A stretch of DNA of 64,000 nucleotides from contig NZ_JAOWKY010000001.1 of assembly GCF_025751435.1 (NCBI RefSeq), positions 487,001-551,000 of the forward strand, given 5' to 3'. Positions within the stretch are counted from its first letter, which is position 1; the number at the start of each line of letters is the position of its first letter. Shown one piece after another: positions 16,595 to 26,500 of the stretch. The position numbers and the translations under genes are program-made. The stretch is from Albidovulum marisflavi (GTDB taxonomy: Bacteria; Pseudomonadota; Alphaproteobacteria; Rhodobacterales; Rhodobacteraceae). The notes under the pieces were generated by a model that was not told the DNA's origin, made no database searches, and worked only from the letters and a program-made list of their open reading frames with translations.

Positions 16595-17449
16595 ATGAAT
16601 GACCCGATCAAGCTGCTGAAAGAAGCTTTGCCCTCGCTTCCGGGCAAGATGGCCAAGGCCGCAGGCTATGCGCTGGACAATCCCGATCGCATCGCGCTGG
16701 ATTCCATGCGCACCATTTCCACCGCCTGCGGTGTGACATCGCCCACCATGCTGCGGCTTGCCCGCAAGATCGGCTATGCCTCCTACGAGGATTTCCGGTC
16801 CGAGTTCCAGCGCCAACTGCTTGAGCGGGGCTTCGGCCCGCGGGTGAACGCCCTGCGCTCCTCCTTTTCGAAGGGGGCAGAGGCGCGGCTGCGCGAAGAG
16901 ATCGCCGAGTCCGCAAACCGGAATCTGAAGCAGACACTGAAGCTTCTGGATCCCGCCGCGGTCGAAGCGTTCGCGCGCGCGGTTCACCAGGCGGAGCGGA
17001 CATTCATAATCGGCAGCGGGTCGATGCACTGGCTTGCGGGGCTGATCAAGTCGTCCGGCGACATGGCGGCGGCGGGCATGATCCTGGCCTCATCGGGCGA
17101 CAAGCCGGCAACCGAAACGATTGCGAGCATCGGCCCCCGGGATGTTCTGCTTGCGCTCTCGCTCGCGCCCTATGCGCGCCAGACGGTCGACGCCGCGAAG
17201 TTCGCGCGCGACCGTGGGGCAAGCGTCTATGCGATTACGGATCGGCCAAGCGCGCCCTTGGCAAGCCACGCGGACACGGTCTTTCTCGCGCCAACCGCCA
17301 GCCCGCACTACTATCCGTCGCTTGTCGCGGTGATGCTTGTGATCGAGACATTGCTGGCCGCCATCGCAACGGCGGGGAACGCAGCCGCCCAACAGGGGCT
17401 TGAGGCCGTGGACCGTGCCCGCAAGCTTAGCGGTGCGTATATCTACTGA
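16595..17449 (+). CDS. MurR/RpiR-family transcriptional regulator
   Basis: 284 residues. The N-terminal helix-turn-helix (about residues 1-78) includes SMRTISTACGVTSPTMLRLARKIGYASYEDF, given in part, which is the classic RpiR DNA-binding segment. The C-terminal SIS domain (about 120-260) starts with RTFIIGSGSMHWLAG. SIS domains of the family bind phosphosugars, but many alphaproteobacterial members sit beside amino-acid transporter operons and respond to other ligands. I choose ATG 16595, with GAGGT five bases upstream, over the ATG at 16577. Divergent from the ABC transporter-aspA operon, which it probably controls. Confidence 0.9.
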   Translation: MNDPIKLLKEALPSLPGKMAKAAGYALDNPDRIALDSMRTISTACGVTSPTMLRLARKIGYASYEDFRSEFQRQLLERGFGPRVNALRSSFSKGAEARLREEIAESANRNLKQTLKLLDPAAVEAFARAVHQAERTFIIGSGSMHWLAGLIKSSGDMAAAGMILASSGDKPATETIASIGPRDVLLALSLAPYARQTVDAAKFARDRGASVYAITDRPSAPLASHADTVFLAPTASPHYYPSLVAVMLVIETLLAAIATAGNAAAQQGLEAVDRARKLSGAYIY

Positions 17450-17473
17450 GGGCGTCCAACTGCCTGGCCCAGG

Positions 17474-18028
17474 TCATGGCTGCGGGCCCGGTTGAAGCGG
17501 CGTGCGCGCCAGTTCCTCGGCGATGTCGTCGTCCAGCGGTGTACTGTAGCTCATGACCAGGTAGCCAAGGATCGAATAGAAGCCGACTGTGGCGATCAGG
17601 TCGATGACCCCCTTCCGTCCAATGATCGCGGCCAACTCGGCTTCAAGCGCGGCAGGCAACCGGTGCGTGTCCAGCAGCGCGTCGACCGCGCTGGCGATCG
17701 GCGCGTCCTCGCCCTCTGGCTGACCGGCAAGGGCGGCGATACGGGCGTCGGAAAAGCCCAGCTTGCGGGCGCGGCTGACGTGATGGGCCCATTCGTAGGG
17801 CGCGCCCAGCCGATGCGCCGTCCGCAGGATCACGACCTCGGACCTTTCGGGCCCAAGGGCGCTGTCGCGCACGACATGCTGGCGCAGCGGAGACCAGGCC
17901 CGCAAGAGCGCGGGGTTGTGCGCCATGGTGCGGTAGACATTCAACGAACCTGCGAAACCTTCGCGCATGTCCCGCAGCTGGTCCGGCCAGTCTTCATCGC
18001 TGAGCGGAGGGCAGGGGGACGAGGTCAT
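17474..18028 (-). CDS. Carboxymuconolactone decarboxylase-family protein
   Basis: 184 residues. The family core is visible as RSEVVILRTAHRLGAPYEWAHHVSRARKLGFSD (given in part), where the E-W-x-H-H motif replaces the C-x-x-C of AhpD peroxidases. It is therefore closer to the 4-carboxymuconolactone decarboxylase branch than to AhpD. A second conserved part is DLIATVGFYSILGYLVMSY. The substrate is unknown. It runs convergently towards the rpiR-family gene with a 24-base gap. ATG 18028 has AAGGAGAT upstream at good spacing, so the longer frame from 18088 is rejected. Confidence 0.8.
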   Translation of the reverse strand: MTSSPCPPLSDEDWPDQLRDMREGFAGSLNVYRTMAHNPALLRAWSPLRQHVVRDSALGPERSEVVILRTAHRLGAPYEWAHHVSRARKLGFSDARIAALAGQPEGEDAPIASAVDALLDTHRLPAALEAELAAIIGRKGVIDLIATVGFYSILGYLVMSYSTPLDDDIAEELARTPLQPGPQP

Positions 18029-18213
18029 GGCGATCTCCTTCGGGCAGGGAAGCGGCCGCGCATCGTCGGCAGCGCACTGACGGAACAATAGCGAACACGC
18101 GGCGATGGTGAAGGCACCAGCTGATGGTATCGCGGTGCCGGCTTCGGGTCGGCACCCCTCGCGAAAGCCCGAAAACGTGCTACCATTGCCTCATCCAGCT
18201 GGGGGTTCGTGCG

Positions 18214-18810
18214 ATGAGGCGACGCGACCTGTTTCTATATCTGGCGGCCGCGGCGGCGGCGCCGGCGACGCGCGCGGGGGCTCAACCGGTCCTGGGCGAT
18301 GACGGCCTTCACAAGCAGCCGTTCTTTCTGGACAGCTTCCTGGAACTGGGAAGCGATCTGGACGATGCCGCTGCCGAGGGGAAGGGTCTGATCGTCCTGT
18401 TCGAGCAGCGTGGCTGTCCCTATTGCCGCGAACTTCACCATGTCAATTTCGAGCGCGCCGAGATCAGGAGCTTCATCGAAGCCAATTATCACGTCCTGCA
18501 GCTAGACCTTTGGGGCGCGCGACAAGTTCTGGATTTCGACGGCGAGGAGCTTGAGGAACGGGATCTCGCGCGGAAGTGGTATGTGAATTTCACTCCGACC
18601 CAGATCCTGTTTCCGCCCGACAGTGCCGGCGCGACCGGTTTTGGCGCGGGTGAAGCATTTCGGCTTCCCGGCTACTTCAAGCCCTTTCACCACCTGTCCG
18701 GCCTCGAATACGTCGCGGGCGGGGCCTACCGCGAGCGGCCTTTTCAGCGTTTCCTGCAAGAGAAGTTCGCGGTTCTCGAAGCGCAGGGAATAGACCCGGA
18801 CGTCTGGTAG
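18214..18810 (+). CDS. Periplasmic thioredoxin-like protein (SoxW-type)
   Basis: 198 residues: an N-terminal signal region beginning MRRRDLFLYLAAAAA, then a thioredoxin fold with the active-site pair C68-P-Y-C71 in LFEQRGCPYCRELH and the cis-proline region FTPTQILF. The protein resembles SoxW, the periplasmic thioredoxin of sulfur-oxidation clusters, and precedes soxC/soxD-like genes on the same strand. The usual membrane partner SoxV (CcdA-like) is absent here. A likely role is reduction of a Sox or cytochrome cysteine. Start chosen at ATG 18214, where the signal peptide begins. Confidence 0.78.
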   Translation: MRRRDLFLYLAAAAAAPATRAGAQPVLGDDGLHKQPFFLDSFLELGSDLDDAAAEGKGLIVLFEQRGCPYCRELHHVNFERAEIRSFIEANYHVLQLDLWGARQVLDFDGEELEERDLARKWYVNFTPTQILFPPDSAGATGFGAGEAFRLPGYFKPFHHLSGLEYVAGGAYRERPFQRFLQEKFAVLEAQGIDPDVW

Positions 18811-18859
18811 ACCGAGCTGCCGCGCAAATCCCGGTTTCCTGAACAGTCCATGCCCCGCC

Positions 18860-18880
18860 CCCCCGGGACTGGTCCGGGGG
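18860..18880 (+). terminator. GC-rich hairpin between the soxW-like gene and soxC
   Basis: CCCCC-GGGAC, a two-base loop, then GTCC-GGGGG forms a stem with one bulged G. It lies 50 bases after the thioredoxin stop and 105 before soxC. No T-run follows, so it may be a weak terminator or processing stem rather than a complete stop. Confidence 0.35.
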
Positions 18881-18985
18881 TATGAGCAATCGGCCGTTTG
18901 TGGTAGTCTTTGCCCAATGCGGCTTGATGCCCGCAGTCCGAGGCCCGACCGAGCAGCGCTTTCTGGCAGCGAGAGGGACCGGACC

Positions 18986-20278
18986 ATGACACATTCTTCC
19001 TTCAATCCAACAGCGCTCGACTACGTCGCGGGCGGCGGCCTGATGAACAGGCGGTCGCTGCTTCGTGCCGCCGCGATCGGGGGCGGCGCGACCTTCGCCG
19101 GGCTGACGATACCCAAGGGCGCGCGGGCCGATCCCCTGATCCCCGACTGGGTCAAGGTGGCCGGCGCGCGCGCCCGTGGATATGGCATGCCGGCGGAACA
19201 GGAGGCGGATGTCCAGCGCGCCATCATCGAACCCTACAAGGAGGTCGCGCCCAGCTTCAGCATTTCGGGAACGCCCCATCAGAAGCTTCGCGGAACGATC
19301 ACGCCAAGCGGCCTGCACTACGAGCTTCACCATGGCGGGCGGCCGGACGTCGACCCGGATCAGCACCGCCTGATGATTCATGGCCTGGTCGATCGGCCGC
19401 TGAAGTTCGACCTCGACTCTCTGGGGCGTTACCCGATGGTGACGGAAACCCACTTCCTTGAGTGCGCGGGCAACAGCCTTTTCAATGCGATCATGCCCGA
19501 GCCGATGCAGGCGGGGTGCGATGTCCTGCACGGGCTTCTTTCGAACAGCGAATGGACCGGCATTCCCATGAGCGTGCTTCTGGACGAAGCGGGCGTGAAG
19601 CCCGAGGGGCGCTGGGTGGTCGCCGTCGGCAACGACGGACCAAGCCTTGCCCGTTCAATCCCGATCGAGAAGCTCATGGATGACGCGATCCTCGCGCTTT
19701 ACCAGAACGGGGAGCGTGTCAGACCCGAGCAGGGCTATCCCATGCGCCTTCTGGTGCCGGGCTTCGAGGGCAACATGAACGTCAAGTGGCTCACCAGCCT
19801 CTGGGCGACGGACGCCCCCGCGCATACCAAGGACGAATCCGGCGAATATACTGAACTGCTGGCTGACGGCACCTCGGTGGAATTCACGTTCGGAATGGGC
19901 GTGAAATCCATCATCACGCATCCGTCGTCGACGATGACCATGACGGGCAACGGTTTCTACGAAATCTCGGGGCTTGCCTGGTCCGGGGCCGGACCCATCC
20001 GCAAGGTCGAGATCTCGGCCGACGGCGGCGCAAGCTGGGCCGAGGCTGAACTGGTTCAGCCGGTGCTGTCCCGCGCGACGACGCGCTTCCGCCTGCCCTG
20101 GCATTGGGAGGGGGCACCGACCCTTCTCATGAGCCGGGCCGAGGACTTGACGGGGGCCGTGCAGCCCACCCGGTCGGATTGGAAAGCCCGCTACGACCCC
20201 TCGAATTTCCTGCACAACAACGCGATCCAGGCATGGCAGATCACGGCAGAAGGGATGGTGCAAAATGTCTATGCGTAA
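18986..20278 (+). CDS. soxC: SoxC: molybdopterin sulfane dehydrogenase subunit
   Basis: 430 residues of the sulfite-oxidase superfamily. The molybdenum-ligating cysteine is C160 in FLECAGNS. The N-terminus carries a twin-arginine type motif (NRRSLLRAAAIGGG, residues 21-34), as expected for a folded cofactor protein exported by Tat. The ending HNNAIQAWQITAEGMVQNV matches the SoxC family. SoxC with SoxD removes electrons from the sulfane sulfur bound to SoxY during thiosulfate oxidation. It overlaps the soxD start by 14 bases. The other Sox proteins (SoxXA, YZ, B) are not in this window, so it could also work as a stand-alone sulfite dehydrogenase. ATG 18986 gives the correct N-terminus. Confidence 0.88.
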   Translation: MTHSSFNPTALDYVAGGGLMNRRSLLRAAAIGGGATFAGLTIPKGARADPLIPDWVKVAGARARGYGMPAEQEADVQRAIIEPYKEVAPSFSISGTPHQKLRGTITPSGLHYELHHGGRPDVDPDQHRLMIHGLVDRPLKFDLDSLGRYPMVTETHFLECAGNSLFNAIMPEPMQAGCDVLHGLLSNSEWTGIPMSVLLDEAGVKPEGRWVVAVGNDGPSLARSIPIEKLMDDAILALYQNGERVRPEQGYPMRLLVPGFEGNMNVKWLTSLWATDAPAHTKDESGEYTELLADGTSVEFTFGMGVKSIITHPSSTMTMTGNGFYEISGLAWSGAGPIRKVEISADGGASWAEAELVQPVLSRATTRFRLPWHWEGAPTLLMSRAEDLTGAVQPTRSDWKARYDPSNFLHNNAIQAWQITAEGMVQNVYA

Positions 20279-20786
20279 GCTTATCCCCGCCGCTGCGGTT
20301 CTGTTCTGCGCGAACGGCGCCTGGGCCGAAGGCCCGGGGCTTGGCCAGGCGCTTTCGGCCGAAGAGATCCCCTGGTACGCAAGCTACGCGATGCCCGATG
20401 GCCGGGGGTTGCCCGAAGGTGGCGGCACGGCAGCGGTGGGCGCCGGCATCTACGACGGGAAATGCGCTGCCTGCCACGGCGCAACGGGTGTGGAGGGACC
20501 CGTCACGCCTCCGGTGGGGCCGAACGACATCTGGGCGAAGCCGGCGGGCCGCTACTGGCCCTACGCAACGACGCTGTTCGATTACATCCGCAGGGCCATG
20601 CCCATCGACGCGCCCAAGTCGCTGACGAATGACGAGGCCTACGCGCTTGCGGCCTTCATCCTGTATCGCAATGGCGTGATCGGCGAGGCCGAGGCCATGA
20701 ACGCGCAGACTCTGCCGGCTGTCGTCATGCCGAACCGCGACAACTTCACCGATGTCTGGGCCAAGCAGGGCGCAACGCCGTGGTAA
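20265..20786 (+). CDS. soxD: SoxD-like c-type cytochrome, single haem
   Basis: 173 residues with a signal peptide (MSMRKLIPAAAVLFCANGAWA) and one haem-binding motif C67-A-A-C70-H71 in YDGKCAACHG. A likely methionine ligand lies in RRAMPIDAP. The family-typical SLTNDEAYALAAFILY and PNRDNF segments are present. It accepts electrons from the SoxC molybdenum centre and passes them to the respiratory chain. The well-studied Paracoccus SoxD is roughly twice as long with two haem domains, and here only the first corresponds. Overlapping the end of soxC supports translational coupling. An ATG at 20271 is an alternative start. Confidence 0.85.
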   Translation: MSMRKLIPAAAVLFCANGAWAEGPGLGQALSAEEIPWYASYAMPDGRGLPEGGGTAAVGAGIYDGKCAACHGATGVEGPVTPPVGPNDIWAKPAGRYWPYATTLFDYIRRAMPIDAPKSLTNDEAYALAAFILYRNGVIGEAEAMNAQTLPAVVMPNRDNFTDVWAKQGATPW

Positions 20787-20831
20787 GCCTGCGATCCCCG
20801 GACCGTCAGGGCCCGAGGCAAGGCGCCTGCA

Positions 20832-21695
20832 TCACCGGATCAGGACGACCGGTACCTTGCAGGAACGAATCATCTCGGTCGTGGTCGAACCGATTATCAG
20901 GCTTCGGATTCGGCTGTGGCCGTAGGCGCCCATGACCAGAAGATCGAACCCGGCCTCGTCGACCAGCTTGCCCAGGGCGGTTTCGGGCTGACCTTGCAGG
21001 ATCAGGGTTTCAGCTTCGATCCCACTGGCATCTAGCAGGGCGGCCGCGTCCGCCAGGCCTTTCCTTGCCTCCCCCGTGTCCGGCCCCACCGTCGCCACGT
21101 GAACCTGCAGGCCGCGGAACAGGGGGCTTCGGGCGATGTGATCGACGGCCTTCATGGCCGAGGTGCCGCCGTCGTAGGCGACCAGCACCTTCGCGATCGG
21201 CCTGAACGCGCGAGAGGCGACGAAGACCGGCTTGTGGCTGGCGCGGACGATCCGCTCGAGGTTCGACCCAAGATGGCCGCGCGCGAAATCCGCAGCCTCG
21301 CCCCGCTTGCCGATCATGATGACCCGCGCGTCGCGCTCGACCTCGGCCACGGCCTCGACCACGTCGCCATGGCGCAGCCGGGTGGTGATCTCGGTCACGC
21401 CGGCCTTTTCCAGGATGGCGCGGGCGTCGTCCAGGATGGCGCGGCCGCGATGGCTGATCAGCTTCGCGCGCTGCGCGTCAAGCTCTGCCAGTTCCTCCAG
21501 CAGTGCCGTGCGGGCCCCCAGTGCGATCGCGCCGGAATGATCCTGCGTCGCCGAGGTTTCGCGGCGCCCCAGCACGTGGATCAGCTCCACGGGCGCGCCG
21601 GTGCGGCCAGATATCCAGGCGGCATGGTCGCAAAGGCTGGCCGCATAGACCGATCCATCGACGAGCACGACGATCTTGTCCGCTTGCTGTGTCAT
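20832..21695 (-). CDS. Tandem universal stress protein (UspA family)
   Basis: 287 residues made of two Usp domains (about 1-150 and 155-287). The second has the nucleotide-binding pattern GAYGHSRIRSLIIGSTT; the first has a related GKRGEAADFARGHLGSNLE. Such proteins bind ATP and are linked to stress and energy status. It is encoded 11 bases downstream of a SulP transporter on the same strand, a recurrent pairing, so it may modulate that transporter. I choose the ATG at 21695 because the GGGGG ribosome-binding site has workable spacing to it, not to the ATG at 21701. Confidence 0.88.
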   Translation of the reverse strand: MTQQADKIVVLVDGSVYAASLCDHAAWISGRTGAPVELIHVLGRRETSATQDHSGAIALGARTALLEELAELDAQRAKLISHRGRAILDDARAILEKAGVTEITTRLRHGDVVEAVAEVERDARVIMIGKRGEAADFARGHLGSNLERIVRASHKPVFVASRAFRPIAKVLVAYDGGTSAMKAVDHIARSPLFRGLQVHVATVGPDTGEARKGLADAAALLDASGIEAETLILQGQPETALGKLVDEAGFDLLVMGAYGHSRIRSLIIGSTTTEMIRSCKVPVVLIR

Positions 21696-21706
21696 GTCCA
21701 TCCCCC

Positions 21707-23197
21707 TTAGTGTGCCATCAACGCGTCGGCCGCGCCCGGCTTGTCGTGGACCGCAAGCCGGTCGACGAGTGTTTCGGAGGCCTCGTTCATTCCGATCACC
21801 TGGACCTCGGCCCCGTCACGACGGAACTTCAGCACGGCCATGTCGAGCGCCTGCACGCTGGATATGTCCCAGATATGTGCGGCGGAAACGTCGATCACGA
21901 CGCGGTCCAGCGCTTCCTTGAAGTCGAAGGCATCCATGAAATCCTCGACCGAGCCGTAGAACAACTGGCCCCGGACGACATATGTGCGTTCGCGCCCGTC
22001 ATCCGAGATCGACGTGCTGACATTGAAGAGCTGCGCGATCTTGCCGGCGAAGAAGATGCCCGACAGCAGCACCCCCACCAGAACGCCGATCGCCAGGTTG
22101 TGGGTGTAGACGACGCTGGCCACGGTCGCGATCATCACGATCGAGGACGACCGCGGATGCGTCCTGAGGTTCTTGATCGACGACCACGAAAAGGTGCCGA
22201 CCGAGACCATGATCATGATCGCCACGAGGGCGGGCATCGGAATGCGCGCCACCCAGTCGCCCAGGAACACGACAAGGATCAGTAGCACCGCGCCCGCGGT
22301 GAACGAGGAAAGCCGTCCCCGCCCGCCTGACTTCACGTTGATCATGCTTTGCCCGATCATCGCGCAGCCCGCCATGCCGCCGATGAAGCCGGTTGCGGCA
22401 TTGGCGATGCCCTGGCCGATGCACTCCTGGTTGCGGTCGGACTTGGTGTCGGTCAGGTCGTCGACCAGGTTCTGCGTCATCAGGCTTTCCAGAAGCCCCA
22501 CGACCGCGATCGCCAGGGAATAGGGAAGGATGATCAGCAGCGTTTCCAGCGTGGGGGGAACCTGCGGGACCAGGAACATCGGCAACGTGTCGGGCAGCGC
22601 GCCCATGTCGCCCACGGTGCGCACATCCCAGCCGAAGGCGATCGTCAGGACCGTCAGCACGATGATCGTTATCAGGGGCGAGGGGACCGCCCGCGTCAGC
22701 AGCGGGAACAGGTAGATGATGGCCAGGCCCGCCGCGACCAGCGCATAGGTCAGCCACGTGACGCGACCCGGGTCCAGTTCCGGAAGCTGCGCCATGAAGA
22801 TCAGGATCGCAAGCGCGTTCACGAAGCCGGTCATCACCGATCTTGAGACGTAGCGCATGACGAAACCCAGCTTCAGAAGGCCCATCGCGATCTGGATGAC
22901 GCCCGTCAGCACCGTCGCCGCCAGCAGGTATTGCAGGCCGTGGTCCCTGACCAGCGTCACCATCAGCACGGCGGTTGCCGCGGTCGCGGCCGAGATCATG
23001 CCCGGCCGCCCGCCTGTCAGCGCGGTCAGAACGGCGATCGAGAAGCTGGCATAAAGTCCGACCTTCGGATCCACGCCCGCGATGATCGAAAAGGCGATGG
23101 CTTCGGGGATCAGGGCCAGGGCCACGACGAGCCCCGACATGAGATCGCCGCGGATGTTGCCGAACCACTGGGTCCGATAGGCGTCTATTGAGATCAT
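21707..23197 (-). CDS. SulP-family anion transporter with STAS domain
   Basis: 496 residues: ten or more hydrophobic segments starting with the SulP signature region [27 protein letters not shown] (given in part), then a C-terminal STAS domain (about 385-490) with [24 protein letters not shown]. SulP proteins move sulfate, bicarbonate or dicarboxylates. The sulfur genes next door make sulfate an attractive substrate, while the Usp partner is also common in bicarbonate-type transporters. First gene of a two-gene operon with usp. Confidence 0.88.
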   Translation of the reverse strand: MISIDAYRTQWFGNIRGDLMSGLVVALALIPEAIAFSIIAGVDPKVGLYASFSIAVLTALTGGRPGMISAATAATAVLMVTLVRDHGLQYLLAATVLTGVIQIAMGLLKLGFVMRYVSRSVMTGFVNALAILIFMAQLPELDPGRVTWLTYALVAAGLAIIYLFPLLTRAVPSPLITIIVLTVLTIAFGWDVRTVGDMGALPDTLPMFLVPQVPPTLETLLIILPYSLAIAVVGLLESLMTQNLVDDLTDTKSDRNQECIGQGIANAATGFIGGMAGCAMIGQSMINVKSGGRGRLSSFTAGAVLLILVVFLGDWVARIPMPALVAIMIMVSVGTFSWSSIKNLRTHPRSSSIVMIATVASVVYTHNLAIGVLVGVLLSGIFFAGKIAQLFNVSTSISDDGRERTYVVRGQLFYGSVEDFMDAFDFKEALDRVVIDVSAAHIWDISSVQALDMAVLKFRRDGAEVQVIGMNEASETLVDRLAVHDKPGAADALMAH

Positions 23198-23503
23198 GGT
23201 GATGTTTCCTGACCGGCAGCACGAGGTGCCGGGGTGCGCGTTCCGTCCTGTTCAGGCGGGCTTGTCCAGGTTGTCCGGCGGATCGGCGGCCGGAAGAGCC
23301 ACCCGGGGATCGCACCCGGGTCCATGTTCGCTGACCGCCTGATAGGGCGGATCGCGGCTTTAGGCAACCTGCGAGGTGCCAAGCCATTCGCGCGGGGGCG
23401 CGGGCGATGGCCGCCGAGGGTCAGCCTGGAACTCCTGCATCGGCCTTGCGGCGGCCAATCGCGGCCGCGCCATGTGCGGGGCGATCTTGCCGAGGCCGCC
23501 GGC
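23198..23503 (-). promoter_or_regulatory. GC-rich gap with hairpins upstream of sulP
   Basis: This 306-base stretch separates the dnaE2 end from the SulP start on the same strand. It contains a perfect hairpin ACCCGGG-7-CCCGGGT (23301-23321), a second stem formed by GGCACCT and AGGTTGCC with one bulge (near 23365-23385), and a broad GGCCGCC/GGCGGCC pair near 23408-23456 that may end dnaE2 transcription. A 43-codon open frame (ATG about 23322, stop overlapping the SulP start) runs through the proximal part but has no ribosome-binding site. I could not match it to a known riboswitch class. Confidence 0.3.
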
Positions 23504-26500
23504 TCAGTGGAAATCACGGCTGGGGAACAGCTGCTTGGCCTGTTCGCGCGGGTGTCGGGCGCGGGGGGGATGGCGCGGGGGACGGGGGGCGTCGTCGGCC
23601 TGGGGCTGGGTGAGCCCCACCGCCTCGTCCATCGGATGCCCAAGGTCCGAAAGCCGGTGCGACAGGTCCTCGATCCGGTCTGCGATCAGGTGCACGACGA
23701 TGCCCGCGCGCTCAAGCCGCCCGCTGACCCGCAGAAGCCGCCCACCCATCACCGCCCGGCGGAATCGCTCGTAGACCTTGGGCCAGACGACGACGTTCGA
23801 CACGCCGGTTTCATCCTCCAGCGTCAGGAAGATCACGCCAGAGGCCGTGCCTGGGCGCTGGCGGGTGATGACCAGACCGCAGACGGACAGCGCCCGGGGC
23901 GGCGCGGTCATCAGTTCCACATGCGGGGTCAGGCCGGGAAGGGAGCTGCGCAGAAGCTCCATCGGATGGGCGCGCAGTGACAGGCGCAGCGCCACGTAAT
24001 CCTCCACCACCTCCTCGCCCAGGTGCATGGCGGGCAGATCGACCTGCGGCTCACGCAGACCCTCGCCGTCAATCGGGTCGGCGAACAGCGGCAGGGGCGC
24101 GGGCGCCCGGATCGCGCGGACCTGCCAAAGCGCGTCGCGCCGGGTCAGGCCCATGCCGGAAAAGGCGTCGGCCTCTGCCAGCCGCTCCAGCACGGCGGGC
24201 GACACGCCCGCGCGCAGCCACAGGCTTTCGGGGTCGGGAAAGCCGTTGCCGCGCGCCGCAACGATCCAGCGCGCGTCATCCTCCCTCATGCCCCGGATCT
24301 GGCGGAAGCCCAGCCTTAGCGCCAGGGCCCCGTCGGGGCGCCGTTCCAGCTGGTTGTCCCAGCCGCTGCGGTTGGCGCAGACAGGGCGCAGCTCGATCCC
24401 GTGTTCGCGCGCGTCCCGCACGATCTGTGCCGGCGCGTAGAACCCCATCGGCTGCGAGTTCAGAAGCGCGCAGGCGAAGACAGCCGGGTGGTGCCGCTTC
24501 AGCCAGGAGGAGACATAGGTCAGCATCGCGAAGGCCGCGGCATGGCTTTCTGGGAAACCGTAGTCGGCGAAACCCTCGATCTGGGAAAAGCAGCGCTCGG
24601 CGAATTCGGGCGTGTAGCCGTTGGCCAGCATCCCGGCGATGAACTTGTCGCGGAAGGTACCGATCGTGCCCATGCGCCGGAAAGACGCCAGCGACCGGCG
24701 CAGGCGGTCGGCTTCCTCGGCGGTGAAGCCCGCGGCGACCACGGCGATCTGCATCGCCTGTTCCTGGAACAACGGCACGCCCAGCGTCTTGCCCAACACC
24801 CCTTCCAGCGGTTTCGAGGGGAAGCTGACCGTCTCGTGCCCCTGGCGGCGGCGGATATAGGGCTGCACCATGCCGCCCTGGATCGGGCCGGGGCGGACGA
24901 TCGCGACCTCGATCACCAGGTCGTAGAAGGTGCGCGGCCGCATCCGGGGCAGGAAATTCATCTGCGCCCGGCTTTCCACCTGGAAGACGCCGACCGCGTC
25001 CGCCACGCACAGCATGTCGTAGGTGTCGGGGTCCTCCTGCGGGATCGTCGCGATGGAAAGCTCTGTCTTCTCGTGTGCGCGCAGCAGGTCGAAGGCCTTG
25101 CGGATGCAGGTCAGCATCCCCAAGGACAACACATCGACCTTGAGGATGCCAAGCGCGTCGATGTCGTCCTTGTCCCATTCGATGACGGTGCGGTCCTCCA
25201 TCGCCGCGTTCTCGATCGGGCAAAGTTCGTCCAGGCGGCCGCGGGTGATGACGAAGCCGCCGACATGCTGCGACAGGTGGCGGGGGAAGCCGATGATCTC
25301 TCCGATCAGGCGGATGGTCTGGGCAAGCCTGCGGTCGGTCGGGTCAAGGCCCAGTTCGCGGATGCGCTCGGGGTCGGCGCCGCCGTTCGACATGCCCCAG
25401 ATCTGGCCCGCAAGGCCCGCCGTCACGTCCTGCGACAGGCCCATGACCTTGCCCACCTCGCGGATCGCGGCGCGGGATCGGAAGTGGATCACGGTGGCGC
25501 AAAGCCCGGCGCGGTGGCGGCCGTATTTCCGGTAGATCCACTGGATGATCTCCTCGCGCCGCTCATGTTCGAAATCCACGTCGATGTCGGGCGGCTCGCC
25601 GCGGTATTTCGACACGAAGCGTTCGAAGACCATGCTGATCATGTCAGGCGACACGTCGGTGATGCCAAGCGCCCAGCACAGGATCGAATTGGCTGCCGAT
25701 CCGCGCCCCTGGCACAGGATCCCGATCGAGCGGGCATGGGACACGATGTCGTGGACGGTCAGGAAATAGGCGGCGAAGCCCAGGTCACGGACCAGGCGCA
25801 GCTCCTTTTCCGCCAGCGCGTGGTAGCGGTCCGGGATGCCCGCCGGGCAGCGCCGGGCCAGCCCCTCGGCCGCCAGCCGTTCCAGCCGCGCCTGCGGGGT
25901 CTCGCCGTCCGCAATCTCGTCGGGGTATTCATAGCTGAGCTCGCCCAGGTCGAAGCTGCACCGCCCCGCGATCTCCTGCGTGCGGCGCACCGCGGCCAGG
26001 TGGTTGCGGTAAAGCCGCGCCATGTCCTCGGCCCCCTTCAGCCGCCGTTCGGCGTTGGGCAGGGCCCGTGTGCCGATCTGGTCGATGGTGCAGCCCTCGC
26101 GCAGGCAGGTCAGCACGTCGGCCAGTTGCCGCCGCCCGGCGCGGTGCATCAGGACGTCGCCCACCGCCACCATCGGCGCCGAGACGCGCAGGGCCAGCGC
26201 CGCGCAGGCGTCGAACCAGGCCTGGTCCGAGCCGTCATAGCGCGGGGCCGCGCCCAGGAAGACATGGTCGGGATAGCGCCGCCGCATGGCCTGGACCGGA
26301 CGCGCGACACGGGACAGGGCCCCGGCCGCCATGTCGGGCGGCGGCAGGGCGATCAGGATCATGCCCCGGCAGCCCTCCAGCAGATCGGGAAGGTTCAGAA
26401 GGCAGGCCCCTTTTTCCGTCCGCCGCTTGCCCAGCGTCAGCAGCCGGCACAGCCGGTGATAGGCCGGGCGGTCGGTGGGCAGCGCGATCCATTCGACCGG

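Noticed and set aside
23341-23400. SAM-type (SAM-II or SAM/SAH) riboswitch before sulP
   Set aside because: I compared the stem and the TAAAGCC-like segment with what I remember of these classes; the conserved core bases do not match, so only an unspecified leader is reported.
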